Counted from the stretch's first letter, positions 1-8,358 are shown. The stretch: 24,891 bases of DNA from CAZKXX01 sp964556705 (GCA_964556705.1 CAZKXX010000055.1:1-24891); one strand, 5' to 3'. Translations and numbers: made by a program. The notes: a model not told the origin generated them from the sequence alone.

Positions 1-1106
1 GCCAGCGCCCAGCGGCTGAGATTCCCCTGAATCAGAAGAGATCCGGCCGTCCTCTCCACGGCGACATTCCGAAGCCGCCACGCACCGGCCAGCCGCGCAG
101 CACCGCGCCCCGCGACGGCCGCGCGGCTTCGATGCGAGCCGATGATGACGGGTGAAACGAACCAGCAGACGCGGTCCACCAATCCGGCGTCGAAGAAACT
201 ACCGAGCACCTCTGCGCCGCCTTCAACCATCAGGCTGAGGATGCCTTCCGAAGCGAGCCGTTTGAGGAGCGGTCGCAGCGGCACGCTCCGGCCGTTGAAG
301 CGCCAGATTTCTGCCCCACATCGCGCGAGCAGCTTTTCACGCTCGCGGCTCGCTGAATTCGTCGTGGCGATAACGCACCGGCCGGAGCGGACCACTCGGC
401 TTGAGGCTGGCGTGCGGAGTTTCGAATCGAGCACCACGCGCCAGGGTTCCGGCGCGCCGCGAAGTCGCGGGCCGAGATGCGGATCGTCGGCGAGGACCGT
501 ACGGATTCCCACCAGCACGGCCTGGTGCTGCGCCCGCAGCCAGCGCGCCGCGCGTCGCGCGGCGGCGTCAGTAACCCATTTGGAGTCGCCGGTCCGCGTG
601 GCGATTTTGCCGTCCAAACTTGTGGCGACTTTGAGGGTGACGAACGGCAGGCCGGTGCGCCGCGCCTTCAGATAGACTTCGTTCAAAGCCGCGCATTCCT
701 TGATGCACACGTTTTCCGCAACCTCGAGCCCGTTCGCGCGCAGAGCGCAGCCGCCTTGGCCCGCGACTTCCGGGTTGGGGTCGCGGAGTCCATAGACGAC
801 GCGACGAATTCCGGCCCGCACGATCGCCTCGGTGCAGGGCGGAGTGCGCCCGAAGTGGCAGCAGGGTTCGAGCGTTACGTAAAGCGTTGCGCCGCGCGCC
901 CGCGCGCCGGCTTCGCGAAGCGCTTCGATTTCGGCGTGCGGCTCGCCCGCGGCGCGGTGGGCTCCGCGGCCCACCGCGCGTCCGCCCTTGACCACAACAC
1001 ATCCGACCCAGGGATTCGGGAAAGGCGGAAAGTGGTAACGCCGCGCCAGGCGCAGCGCTTCGCGCATCCACGCTTCGTCGGTTGTTGGGCGGGAAGACCG
1101 GCGCAC
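1..1106 (-). CDS. ribD: RibD, bifunctional pyrimidine deaminase/reductase (3' end off the window)
   Basis: RibD carries out two steps of riboflavin synthesis in the cytoplasm: deamination of the GTP-derived diaminopyrimidine, then NADPH reduction of its ribosyl group. I translated this frame by hand from the minus strand; it is open from 1106 to the window edge, 368 codons, close to the usual full length of about 360, so only a few codons should be missing. The zinc deaminase motif is present: HAE in HAEIEAL, then PCCHFGRTPPC with both cysteines. The reductase half shows TSLDGKIA, a GIRTVLADDP stretch and EGGAEVLGSF near the end. I chose GTG at 1106 because the family's DEAWMREAL start lies just inside it; the ATG at 1067 would cut into that block. 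The start is 2 bases past the ribBA stop, so it is probably translated by coupling. Confidence 0.95.
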   Translation of the reverse strand, partial: MRRSSRPTTDEAWMREALRLARRYHFPPFPNPWVGCVVVKGGRAVGRGAHRAAGEPHAEIEALREAGARARGATLYVTLEPCCHFGRTPPCTEAIVRAGIRRVVYGLRDPNPEVAGQGGCALRANGLEVAENVCIKECAALNEVYLKARRTGLPFVTLKVATSLDGKIATRTGDSKWVTDAAARRAARWLRAQHQAVLVGIRTVLADDPHLGPRLRGAPEPWRVVLDSKLRTPASSRVVRSGRCVIATTNSASREREKLLARCGAEIWRFNGRSVPLRPLLKRLASEGILSLMVEGGAEVLGSFFDAGLVDRVCWFVSPVIIGSHRSRAAVAGRGAARLAGAWRLRNVAVERTAGSLLIQGNLSRWAL

Positions 1107-1108
1107 GG

Positions 1109-2326
1109 TTACTGGACTTTGCTCAGCAGATGCCCGAGCTTGTCCTTCTTCACCTTCAGGTAGGAATGGTTCGTCTCGACGGGTGTCGTCTCCAGCGGCA
1201 CGCGGCGCAGGATGCGCAGCCCGAAGCGCGCGATGCCGGAGACCTTTTTCGGATTATTCGTGAGGAGCTGAATCTTCTTCACTCCCAGGTCGGCGAGAAT
1301 CTGCGCGCCCACGGAATAATCGCGCATGTCGGGCGGCAGTCCCAATCGTTCGTTCGCTTCCACGGTATCGAGCCCGCGGTCCTGTAACGCGTAAGCGCGA
1401 ATCTTGTTCGTCAGCCCGATACCGCGCCCTTCCTGGCTCAGGTAGAGAATCACCCCCTCGCCCTTTTCTGCGATCTTCTTCATGGCCGAGGCGAGCTGCT
1501 GGTGGCAGTCGCAGCGGACCGAATAGAGCGTGTCACCGGTGAGGCACTGCGAATGGACGCGCACCAGCACCGGCCGGTTGGGCGAAATCTGCCCCATTAC
1601 CAGCGCCAGGTGCTCGCGGTTCTGCGACGGGCAGTTATAGACGTACGCCGTATAAGTGCCATGCTCGGTGGGAAGGTGCGCGCGCGCCACGCGGTACACG
1701 AGCTTTTCGTGATAGCGGCGGTAGTCGATGAGCTGTTCGATCGTGATGATCTTCAATTTGTTGCGGCGCGCCATTCGCTCGACGGCTTCGGCGCGCGCCG
1801 AATTCCCGCGCTCGTCCAGAATTTCGCACATCACCGAAACCGGATTCAGTCCGGCCAGGCGCGCGAGGTCCACTCCGGCTTCGGTGTGTCCGGCGCGGGC
1901 CAGCACGCCGCCGCTGCGGGCGCGAATCGGAAAGATGTGCCCGGGGCGCACGAAATCGAGCGCGCGGGCGCGCGGATCGGCCAGCAGTTGGATGGTGCGC
2001 GCGCGATCCGCCGCGGAAATTCCCGTCGTGATGCCGCGGCGCGCGTCCACCGAAACGGTGAAGTCGCAGCCGAACGCCGTGCGGTTGTCTTCCTCCGCGA
2101 CCATGCCGGTCAGGCCCAGTCGCGCGGCGCGCTCGCGCGGCATCCCCACGCAGATCAGCCCGCCGGCTTTCTTGATGAGGAAGTTGACGTCGTCGGGCCG
2201 GACTTTCTCGGCCGCCATCACCAGGTCCGCCTCGTCTTCGCGGTCCGTGCTGTCGCGCACGACCACCATGCGCCCTCGGCGGATTTCGCGAATCGCTTCT
2301 TCAATCGTAGCCAGTCGGTCTTTCAT
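1109..2326 (-). CDS. ribBA: RibBA, DHBP synthase / GTP cyclohydrolase II fusion
   Basis: This fused enzyme supplies both precursors of riboflavin: the N-terminal half (about residues 1-200) makes 3,4-dihydroxy-2-butanone 4-phosphate from ribulose 5-phosphate, and the C-terminal half (about 205-400) opens GTP. The RibB half keeps TGISAADRA, RPGHIFP, GHTEAGVDL and MCEIL. Its acidic loop reads DREDEADL where most relatives have RENEGD; the charged residues R, E, E and D are kept. The RibA half keeps the zinc cysteines in CLTGD and RCDC, the QEGRGIGL loop and TNNPKK. The family's usual HSECLTGD reads HSQCLTGD. At 405 residues the length is normal for RibBA. The ATG overlaps the ribH stop as ATGA. 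Both halves look active; the substitutions are probably lineage variation. Confidence 0.96.
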   Translation of the reverse strand: MKDRLATIEEAIREIRRGRMVVVRDSTDREDEADLVMAAEKVRPDDVNFLIKKAGGLICVGMPRERAARLGLTGMVAEEDNRTAFGCDFTVSVDARRGITTGISAADRARTIQLLADPRARALDFVRPGHIFPIRARSGGVLARAGHTEAGVDLARLAGLNPVSVMCEILDERGNSARAEAVERMARRNKLKIITIEQLIDYRRYHEKLVYRVARAHLPTEHGTYTAYVYNCPSQNREHLALVMGQISPNRPVLVRVHSQCLTGDTLYSVRCDCHQQLASAMKKIAEKGEGVILYLSQEGRGIGLTNKIRAYALQDRGLDTVEANERLGLPPDMRDYSVGAQILADLGVKKIQLLTNNPKKVSGIARFGLRILRRVPLETTPVETNHSYLKVKKDKLGHLLSKVQ

Positions 2327-2829
2327 GGATTCCGCTTTCTGATTCGGCCGAGTACGGCCAGCATCGCGAGCGCGGCTCGCGCCGCCTCAATTCCTTTGTT
2401 GGTCTGGTTGCTTCCCGCGCGTCGCAGAGCGTCGCGGCGGTTGTAGGTGGCGAGAACTTCGAAGATGATCGGCAGCCCATGTTTGAGCGAGACCTGCATC
2501 ACGCCCCGCGCGCACTCGTTGGCGACGAGGTCGAAGTGGTAGGTCTCGCCGCGAATGACGGCGCCCAGGGCGATGAGCGCGTCGTAGCGCCCGCGGCGCG
2601 CCAGGCGCTCCGCGGTGACGGGAATTTCGAAGCACCCGGGCACGCGGAAGCGATGGATGTTGCCGTCGCGCACGCCGGCGGCGCGCAGCGTCTCCAGACA
2701 TTTCGCTTCGAGGCTGCGCGTGATTTCCGGATTGTAGTCGGCGCGGATAATCGCCAGCCGCGCGCGCGCGGCGCGCTGCCGGTCGAGCCGTGGAAATTCT
2801 TCGTCGGCTTTGCGGGCTGTGATTCTCAT
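2323..2829 (-). CDS. ribH: RibH, 6,7-dimethyl-8-ribityllumazine synthase
   Basis: RibH condenses the butanone phosphate and the ribitylamino-uracil made by RibBA and RibD into lumazine, the substrate of RibE. The 168-residue product has the expected core: VPGCFEIP, ALGAVIRGETYHFD with the catalytic-region histidine, VANE, and SNQTNKGIEAA near the C-terminus. Length is typical; some members assemble into 60-mer shells, but the sequence alone cannot show this here. I chose ATG at 2829 because it overlaps the ribE stop as ATGA, and the stop in turn overlaps the ribBA start as ATGA. The frame stays open upstream through ribE, but that part has no lumazine synthase similarity. Confidence 0.96.
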   Translation of the reverse strand: MRITARKADEEFPRLDRQRAARARLAIIRADYNPEITRSLEAKCLETLRAAGVRDGNIHRFRVPGCFEIPVTAERLARRGRYDALIALGAVIRGETYHFDLVANECARGVMQVSLKHGLPIIFEVLATYNRRDALRRAGSNQTNKGIEAARAALAMLAVLGRIRKRNP

Positions 2830-3410
2830 GCGGCCATCAGCTTCTCGAGATATTTGGCGAGCAGGTCGAGTTCGATATTCACGGGGTCGCCCATGCCCTT
2901 GCGGCCCAGGGTCGTCTTCGCCAGCGTGTAGGCGAGCAGCGAAACGGTGAAGCGTCCGGGGCGTGAGTCCACCACCGTGAGGCTGATGCCGTCCACGGCA
3001 ATCGAGCCCTTCTCGATGATGTAGCGCGAAAACCGGCGGGGCAGTTCGAATCCGTAAATTTTGGCCTCGCCTTCGCTGCGGACGCTCGCAATGCGCGCCG
3101 TCGTATCCACATGTCCCTGCACGAGGTGTCCGCCGATCAGGCTGTTGAGGCGCAGGCTGCGCTCGAGATTGACCTCGTCGCCCACACCGATTTTCCCCAG
3201 CGTCGTTTTGCGCAGGGTCTCCGGCATGTAGGTCACCTGAAACGCGCGGCCGTTCGATTTCTGCACCGTCGAGCAGACGCCGTCCACGCTGACGCTTTCT
3301 CCTTCGCGAAACTTCCATCCGCGCGGCAGGCGAATGGAAAAGATCCGCTGCTCGCGCGCTTCGCGCACGCGCTCCACCACGCTGGTGGTTTCGACAATTC
3401 CGCTGAACAT
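2826..3410 (-). CDS. ribE: RibE, riboflavin synthase alpha subunit
   Basis: RibE dismutates two lumazine molecules to riboflavin and the pyrimidine that is recycled. The 194-residue protein starts MFSGIVE, the hallmark of this family, and shows the two tandem lumazine-binding barrels: SVDGVCSTV and LRKTTLGK in the first, then AVDGISLTVVD and LAKTTLGRKGMGDPVNIE in the second. The frame has an ATG 12 bases upstream (3422), but the family start and a GGAG ribosome site (3418-3415) four bases before the ATG decide for 3410. It is the first gene of the riboflavin operon, downstream of the FMN riboswitch, so its start is the likely point where FMN controls translation. Confidence 0.96.
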   Translation of the reverse strand: MFSGIVETTSVVERVREAREQRIFSIRLPRGWKFREGESVSVDGVCSTVQKSNGRAFQVTYMPETLRKTTLGKIGVGDEVNLERSLRLNSLIGGHLVQGHVDTTARIASVRSEGEAKIYGFELPRRFSRYIIEKGSIAVDGISLTVVDSRPGRFTVSLLAYTLAKTTLGRKGMGDPVNIELDLLAKYLEKLMAA

Positions 3411-3572
3411 GAGTCTCCGCATCCGCTGCCGGCGTTTCGACCGCCGGTGGCCGGCTCACCTGACGCTGTCCGGGACAAAAGGAGAGAGAAAGAGAGAGGC
3501 GCGCGCAAGAACGCGTCTTCGGCTCACACACGCGCGTGCGGAGCGAAGCGCGTCGTCGCGCGAACGCGGTCT
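3411..3572 (-). promoter_or_regulatory. Expression platform between FMN riboswitch and ribE
   Basis: This leader of 162 bases joins the aptamer to the ribE start. It contains a strong small hairpin, CCGGCG/CGCCGG with a 7-base loop, at 3447-3429, ending 10 bases before the ribosome-binding GGAG. Further up is a pyrimidine-only tract (about 3500-3477) with repeats of TCTC that could pair with GGAGA of the ribosome site. I see no hairpin followed by a run of T, so I infer control at translation initiation rather than by transcription termination. Confidence 0.5.
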
Positions 3573-3730
3573 CGACCTTCTCCCATTCGGACTTTACCGC
3601 CGGCCCCGGAATTTCACCGGATCGTGGGGATTGCTGGTTCCCGACTTCTCGAAACCACCCCTCGCGGGCTTTACCGCCGATCGGGAATTGGAAAGGCGCC
3701 AAACCTTTCCTCACCCTGCCCCGAAGGTCG
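3573..3730 (-). promoter_or_regulatory. FMN riboswitch (RFN element)
   Basis: Read on the minus strand, this RNA senses FMN and shuts off riboflavin synthesis. The closing helix P1 is a perfect 8 bp: CGACCTTC (3730-3723) with GAAGGTCG (3580-3573). Hallmark blocks follow in order: CGGGGCAGGGTG, ATTCCCGATCGGCGGTAAAG, CCCGCGAG, ATCCGGTGAAATTCCGG, GGCCGGCGGTAAAGTCCG and ATGGGAGAAGG. The P2 arm is longer than usual: a 7-bp hairpin GGAAAGG/CCTTTCC (3710-3690) is inserted between GGGTGA and ATTCCC. The element starts about 10 bases after the predicted transcription start and lies 162 bases before ribE. Confidence 0.96.
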
Positions 3731-3746
3731 CCAGATTTTCACCCCA

Positions 3747-3775
3747 AGTTTAGCACGGCGCCGGAGAACGCTCAA
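3747..3775 (-). promoter_or_regulatory. Sigma70-type promoter of the riboflavin operon
   Basis: On the minus strand a -35 box TTGAGC (3775-3770) and a -10 box TAAACT (3752-3747) are separated by 17 bases. The start would fall near 3740, just before the FMN aptamer. The placement relative to the riboswitch makes this a good candidate. Confidence 0.7.
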
Positions 3776-3817
3776 GTTGACGGCGCGTTGACAACCCGCC
3801 GGTTACCCCTTCGAGGC

Positions 3818-3846
3818 TTGACGCTCTCGGGCCCCGCGCCGATAAT
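3818..3846 (+). promoter_or_regulatory. Sigma70-type promoter of the DMT permease gene
   Basis: TTGACG (3818-3823) and GATAAT (3841-3846) with a 17-base spacer. The predicted start near 3853 gives a leader of about 30 bases to the permease ATG. It is divergent from the riboflavin promoter, with the two -35 boxes about 42 bases apart. Confidence 0.65.
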
Positions 3847-3881
3847 CGCGCTTCGCTCTCGCCACACTCCGGGCTCGCCTT

Positions 3882-4832
3882 ATGGGAACGCCTCCAGCCG
3901 TTCGCCCTCAACACCGCCGTCGAGGAGAGCCCTGGGCGGTCGGCTCGCTGCTGGGATACTCCTCCGCGAACATCTTTGACCGCCACGCCGTCATCACCGC
4001 GGACCCGCTGGTCGGCCCGTTCTTTCGCGGCCTGCCCAGCCTGCTGATGGGGATTTTTCTGGTTGTGAAGAACCGGACGGCAGACCAGATGATTCCGGGT
4101 TCGCCGGCGTATCTGGGCCGTCGCGCGCTCGTTCCGTTCGTCGTCGCCGGCGCGCTTTCCACGGTGGGGCTCTTCGTGTACTACCAGGCGATGCGCATCG
4201 GGGGCGTCATGGTGACGATTCCGGTCATGGAAACTTACGTCATCTGGGGCGCGGTGTTCGCGCGGTTCATTCTGGGTGAGCGCGTTCGCCGCCCGGCGCT
4301 GTTGGGGCTCGTGCTGATTGCGGCGGGACTGGCGGTGCTCTCGCTCGGCCTGGCGCGCGGCCAGCCCGTTTCGCCGCAATGGTACTGGGCCATTCCTCTC
4401 GCGCTCTTCACGTCGCTGACTTACGGTCTCGCCGGCGTGCTGTGGCGCGACGGGCAGTTGCGCGGCGCGCACCAGTCCACGGCCATCCTGCTGCAGTTCA
4501 TCACCAGCCTGGCCGTTGCGATCGCCGGACTTGTTGTTTTGGGACGATTCAATCTGATTTGGCGGACCGCGACGCCTGACGCGGCGGCGCTGCTGGCGAG
4601 CGGCGTCCTTTCCGGCGTCGTCGGAATCTATTGCCTGTTTACGGCACTGCGGCTGATGTCCGTAGCGCGCGTTTATGCTTTTTCATCTCTCACGCCACTC
4701 GTCGCCGCCATCTTCGCCCGCGTATTTCTCGGCGAGTATCTGAGTCTCACCATCCTGTCGGGTGTGCTGCTGGTTTCCGTCGGCGTGGCGCTCGCCCAGA
4801 TTTTCCGGCCTCACGACGAACGACAGGTCTGA
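3882..4832 (+). CDS. DMT superfamily permease (two EamA domains)
   Basis: A 316-residue inner-membrane carrier of the drug/metabolite transporter type, probably ten helices in two EamA repeats: residues about 20-155 and 165-310. Family features include the paired YQAMRIGGVMVTIPVMETYVIWGAVFA-like segment around residues 100-130 and its counterpart ALRLMSVARVYAFSSLTPL with FLGEYLS near the end. The first 20 residues are arginine-rich, which suits a cytoplasmic N-terminus. Its ribosome site is poor, but the ATG at 3882 follows a good promoter. It is transcribed away from the riboflavin operon. Some DMT carriers (RibN type) move riboflavin, so that role is possible, but the family carries many substrates and nothing here proves it. 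Confidence 0.88.
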   Translation: MGTPPAVRPQHRRRGEPWAVGSLLGYSSANIFDRHAVITADPLVGPFFRGLPSLLMGIFLVVKNRTADQMIPGSPAYLGRRALVPFVVAGALSTVGLFVYYQAMRIGGVMVTIPVMETYVIWGAVFARFILGERVRRPALLGLVLIAAGLAVLSLGLARGQPVSPQWYWAIPLALFTSLTYGLAGVLWRDGQLRGAHQSTAILLQFITSLAVAIAGLVVLGRFNLIWRTATPDAAALLASGVLSGVVGIYCLFTALRLMSVARVYAFSSLTPLVAAIFARVFLGEYLSLTILSGVLLVSVGVALAQIFRPHDERQV

Positions 4833-4936
4833 AGCGATGCCGCGCGCTTACCAATGCGTGTTCTCGCCCAATGCGCTCTTTCTCGCCAGACGGGCTCCGG
4901 GCCCGCGGTTTGCATCCAACACCTGAGGGCGCAATA

Positions 4937-6166
4937 ATGCAGAGACGGATGGGCGGAACAATCCGGACATTGTTTCTGACGTGGGTCGCGCTGGGCGCGT
5001 GGGCGCAGGCAGCGGCTCAGCCCGCCTCGCTTCACCCTGCGGTCGAGGCCGCCCTCGAGCACCTTTACAATCTCGAATACGACCAGGCTGAGCGCCGCGT
5101 GGAAGCCCGGCTGGCTGAACAGCCCCACGATCTGGCGGCGCTGAACACGTTGGCCTCCATCCTGTTGCAGCACGAACTCTATCGGCGCGAACTGCTCGAA
5201 GCGCAGGTGTACGCCCAAGGCGGCGAAGTCTATCGCCAGCGGCCGGTGCCCGTGCGGCCGGAATTCGAGCGGAGGCTGTTCGGCGTGCTGGCGCGCGGCC
5301 ACGCGGTGGCCGACGGACATCTGGCGAGAAACCCCAACGACCCCGAGGCGCTTTACTGGAAAGGATTGCTGCACGCCACTCGTGCCATCTATCACCTGAG
5401 CGTGACGCGCTCGCACCGGCAGGCGGTGGGAGACGCCAGGGACGCGCGCAACCTGCACGTGAAAATCCTCGAGCAGAATCCCCAGTCCGTTGACGCGCAA
5501 CTCCTCGTGGGCATCTACGACTACGTCGCCGGGAGCATTCCGTGGTATTTGAAGATTTTCGCGGCCATCGCCGGCCATACCGGCAACCGCGACCGCGGCA
5601 TGGCCACCATCCGACGCGTGACGGAGCAGGGCAGCCTCGCGCGCACCGACGCCATGACGTTTCTCGCGGTGCTCTACTATCGCGAGAAACTCTACGATCA
5701 CGCTTTGCGCGTGCTTCAGCACCTGGAACGGATGTATCCGCGGAACCATCTCCTGCCTCAGCAGATGGCGCGCGCGTACAAGGCGATGGGCGACTGGAAA
5801 TCGGCGGCGGAGACTTACGAGACGATGCTGGCCCGCCACGAGGTGCGGACGCCGGGCTACGAGGATATTCCCCTGTCGCGCATCCTCTTCCAGGCGGGCG
5901 AAGCGCGACAGCGGCAGGGCGACCGCGCCCAGGCGCTGGCGCATTTCGAGCGCGCCGCGGCGCTCGATGAAGACAACATCAACGTTTTCCGCGCCGAGCT
6001 TTCCGCCGCGGGCATTTACGTCCAGATGGGCCGTCGCGCGGACGCGCATCGGAGTTACTCGCGCGTGGCGAAGAGCGTTCCCGACACCGGAGAAGGTCGC
6101 GCCGCGCGCGAAGCGCTGAAACGTTTGGGCGACGTGCCGCGCGCCGTCGCGGCCGGAAGCGGCTAG
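4937..6166 (+). CDS. Exported TPR-repeat protein
   Basis: A 409-residue protein with a signal peptide (hydrophobic residues about 9-22, AQAAAQ cleavage region) followed by TPR helices. Clear repeat-like segments are EHLYNLEYDQAERRVEARL, DPEALYWKGLLHAT, the ARTDAMTFLAVLYYREKLYDHA segment, and MARAYKAMGDWKSAAETYE, plus QAGEARQRQGDRAQALAHFERA near the end. It is likely a periplasmic scaffold or lipid-face protein; no catalytic motif is visible. The frame is open far upstream over the permease gene, but the start at 4937 has GAGGG seven bases before it and gives the signal peptide. A second ATG lies at 4949. TTGCAT (4910-4915) and AATAAT (4933-4938) with a 17-base spacer could form a promoter that would make the second ATG nearly leaderless. 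Function unknown. Confidence 0.88.
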   Translation: MQRRMGGTIRTLFLTWVALGAWAQAAAQPASLHPAVEAALEHLYNLEYDQAERRVEARLAEQPHDLAALNTLASILLQHELYRRELLEAQVYAQGGEVYRQRPVPVRPEFERRLFGVLARGHAVADGHLARNPNDPEALYWKGLLHATRAIYHLSVTRSHRQAVGDARDARNLHVKILEQNPQSVDAQLLVGIYDYVAGSIPWYLKIFAAIAGHTGNRDRGMATIRRVTEQGSLARTDAMTFLAVLYYREKLYDHALRVLQHLERMYPRNHLLPQQMARAYKAMGDWKSAAETYETMLARHEVRTPGYEDIPLSRILFQAGEARQRQGDRAQALAHFERAAALDEDNINVFRAELSAAGIYVQMGRRADAHRSYSRVAKSVPDTGEGRAAREALKRLGDVPRAVAAGSG

Positions 6167-6174
6167 GTGTTTTG

Positions 6175-6196
6175 CCGCGAGGACATCGTCTCGCGG
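6175..6196. repeat. Inverted repeat after the TPR gene
   Basis: A 7-bp perfect stem, CCGCGAG (6175-6181) with CTCGCGG (6190-6196) around an 8-base loop, starts 8 bases after the TPR stop codon. A short T run precedes it, but no T run follows on the plus strand, so it is at best a weak terminator or an mRNA 3' end stabiliser. Confidence 0.4.
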
Positions 6197-6208
6197 TTAC
6201 CCTCCGAG

Positions 6209-6237
6209 TTGAGGCCTCCCTGACAATCGCATAGAAT
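6209..6237 (+). promoter_or_regulatory. Sigma70-type promoter of the two-component pair
   Basis: TTGAGG (6209-6214), 17-base spacer, TAGAAT (6232-6237). Predicted start near 6244, giving a leader of about 65 bases to the GTG of the kinase gene. Confidence 0.6.
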
Positions 6238-6309
6238 GGCGGCAGCCGGGTCGGTAGCCCGCGCCATTGCTGTGCGGCCGGCGCGTTTCCGCGCCCGCGA
6301 GGCTTCCCC

Positions 6310-8358
6310 GTGGAGACTGCGTACGAACTCACGCCTCTCGTCGGCTTGAAACTCATCGCCTTCTCGCTCGGCTCGCTCGTCCACCTCTTTCTCATGGTGG
6401 TGATCCTGGGGCAGCGCCGGATGGGGCGCATCGAGTGGCTGCTCTTCAGCCTCTTCGCCGCGCTGTTCATGTGGTTTTCGGGAAATCTTCTTTCGCTCAA
6501 CGTCGGCCTGTTTTACGGCGCCGGCCCACCTCTTCTGACCGCGATTGCCCGCGTGATTTCGCTGACGGGATTGCTGCTCGCAGCGCCGCTGGTCGTCCAC
6601 TTGCACAGCGAGTACGCCGCGCAGTTCCGCCCTCGTCGCGCCTGGGAAAACTTTCTCGTGTGGGCTTTCTACGCGCCGCTGGCGGCCTCTCCCTGGATTC
6701 TGGCGCGAGCGGCGGGACAGCTCGAATTCGATTCCGTGGTCGCTCTCAAGCCGTTTATGCCGCTGCTGGTGGTCTGGATGGCCGCGGCGCAAGGTGTGGC
6801 GGCGGTATGGAATCGGGAACTGCGTCGTCGCATGGAGACGGATTCGGGGCGAAGGTTTCACGCCACGCTGGCCGCGCTGCAAACGTTGTTGGCGGGCGGG
6901 CTCGTGTGGCAATACCTGCTCCCGCCGCCGCCGGTCGAAGGGCTGGGCGGGGGCGGGGCGGCCCTCCTGATGTTCCTGGCGATTGGCCCGAGCCTTCTGG
7001 TGGGTCACGCGATCTTCCGCTACCACTTTCTCGGACTGCGCGTGCAGCGGAACCTCGTGTACACGGTCGCGGGACTGTTCGGCTTGCTCATCTACCTGAA
7101 TCTCGTGCGGCGTGTCGGCGGGTTCCTGGAAGGGCACAACGTCCTGCCTTCAGCGGTAACCGAAGGCGTGATGATTTTCATCCTCGTCGTGTTTTTCGAG
7201 CCGCTGAAGCGCCAGACCGATCGCCTCCTTCAAAAGGCTTTTCTTTCCGAACTGCGGCCGGTGCGGAGTTTCGCGGCGGAGTTGCAGGAATTCGCTCAGA
7301 AGTCGGGCGACGTCGAAGCGCTCAGACGCTTCGTGGAAGAAAAAGGCCCGCCCGCGCTCGGCGTGCGTCGGCTGACCGTGCAACTCGGCGAAGCGGGCGG
7401 ACCGGAAACTATTTCCGGAATCTTCGAGCGCGGCGTCACGAGCTTTCCGATCCGCCGCGGCGAGCAGGTGCTGGGGCGGCTGGACGTGGCCGTCGCCATG
7501 CCGGAGTTTTCGGGCGAGCGGTTGGGAGCGTTGCAGCTCGTCGCCGACCAGCTCGGCGCGGCCATCGAGTTGTGCCGGCTGATCGCCGATCAAGTGCAGC
7601 TCGAACGGAAGCTCGCGGAACAGGCGAAGATGGCTTTTCTCGGTGAAATGTCGGCGCGAATCGCGCACAACGTCAAAAACCCGCTCAGCTCGATGAAGAC
7701 GATTGTCCAGCTGCTGGAGGAAGACGCCACACTTCCGGCACGCGTTCGCCACGACTGCCGCATGGTCGTCGAAGAACTCGACCGTCTGAACCGCAAGATC
7801 GCCCAGATCCTCCGCTACGCGAAGCCGGCCCGAGACACGGACCGGCCCGCCGACCTCGCGGCGGTGGTGCGGCGCACCCTGGAACTGGCTCGCGCCCACG
7901 CGGAAATGCGCCGAGTGCGCCTGGAGTTCGAACCGAGCGGCGATTCGTTTCTCGTCCTGGGCGGTGAAGAGGCGGCGGGAGATATTGTTTCCAATCTGGT
8001 TGTGAACGCAGTCGAGGCGAGCGCCGAGGGCGGGTGCGTGCGGGTGACGCTCGAGAACGGCGCCGGAAAAGACAGCGGCCGCACGCTGCTCAGCGTCGAG
8101 GACGACGGGCCGGGCGTGCCCGCCGACCTGCGTGAGAAAATCTTCCAGCCGTTCTTTACCACGCGCTCCGGAGGCACGGGACTGGGACTGGCGATTGTGG
8201 CGCGGCGAGCCGAAGAAGCAGGCGGGAGCGTGGAGTTTTCTTCCGCGCGCGATGCGGACCCGCCCGGGGCGCGGTTCGTCGTGCGTTTCCGCGCCGCGCC
8301 GCCGGAACCGGAACGCAGCGAAAAGGAGAAGTATGCGCTCCATCCTGATCGTGGATGA
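6310..8358 (+). CDS. Membrane sensor histidine kinase
   Basis: A 682-residue sensor kinase. Residues 10-300 hold about eight or nine hydrophobic segments, an integral-membrane sensor rather than a periplasmic loop. A GAF-like region follows (about 315-425). The kinase core has the H-box AHNVKNPLSS with phospho-acceptor His453, N-box DIVSNLVVNAVEA (559-570), G1 VEDDGPGVP (596-604), F-box FQPFFTT and G2 GGTGLGLAIV (621-630). The start is GTG at 6310 with GAGG (6299-6302) seven bases upstream. Its last 26 bases overlap the response regulator gene, so the two are translated together. Stimulus unknown. The layout (multi-helix membrane part, GAF, kinase, then NtrC regulator) resembles PrsK/PrsR-like pairs, but no exosortase genes are in view. 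Confidence 0.93.
   Translation: METAYELTPLVGLKLIAFSLGSLVHLFLMVVILGQRRMGRIEWLLFSLFAALFMWFSGNLLSLNVGLFYGAGPPLLTAIARVISLTGLLLAAPLVVHLHSEYAAQFRPRRAWENFLVWAFYAPLAASPWILARAAGQLEFDSVVALKPFMPLLVVWMAAAQGVAAVWNRELRRRMETDSGRRFHATLAALQTLLAGGLVWQYLLPPPPVEGLGGGGAALLMFLAIGPSLLVGHAIFRYHFLGLRVQRNLVYTVAGLFGLLIYLNLVRRVGGFLEGHNVLPSAVTEGVMIFILVVFFEPLKRQTDRLLQKAFLSELRPVRSFAAELQEFAQKSGDVEALRRFVEEKGPPALGVRRLTVQLGEAGGPETISGIFERGVTSFPIRRGEQVLGRLDVAVAMPEFSGERLGALQLVADQLGAAIELCRLIADQVQLERKLAEQAKMAFLGEMSARIAHNVKNPLSSMKTIVQLLEEDATLPARVRHDCRMVVEELDRLNRKIAQILRYAKPARDTDRPADLAAVVRRTLELARAHAEMRRVRLEFEPSGDSFLVLGGEEAAGDIVSNLVVNAVEASAEGGCVRVTLENGAGKDSGRTLLSVEDDGPGVPADLREKIFQPFFTTRSGGTGLGLAIVARRAEEAGGSVEFSSARDADPPGARFVVRFRAAPPEPERSEKEKYALHPDRG

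Noticed and set aside
2323..3714. A 463-codon minus-strand open frame spanning ribH, ribE and the riboswitch
   Set aside because: Only the last 168 codons look like a protein (RibH). The rest is an arginine- and proline-rich shadow of ribE and its leader in another frame.
4910..4949. Promoter TTGCAT-N17-AATAAT that would make the TPR gene leaderless at ATG 4949
   Set aside because: The boxes are spaced well, but ATG 4937 with a GAGGG ribosome site is a better start; kept only as an alternative in the gene entry.
6267..7646. A long plus-strand frame overlapping the histidine kinase gene
   Set aside because: Low-complexity arginine-rich product typical of an out-of-frame shadow; the kinase frame has all catalytic motifs.
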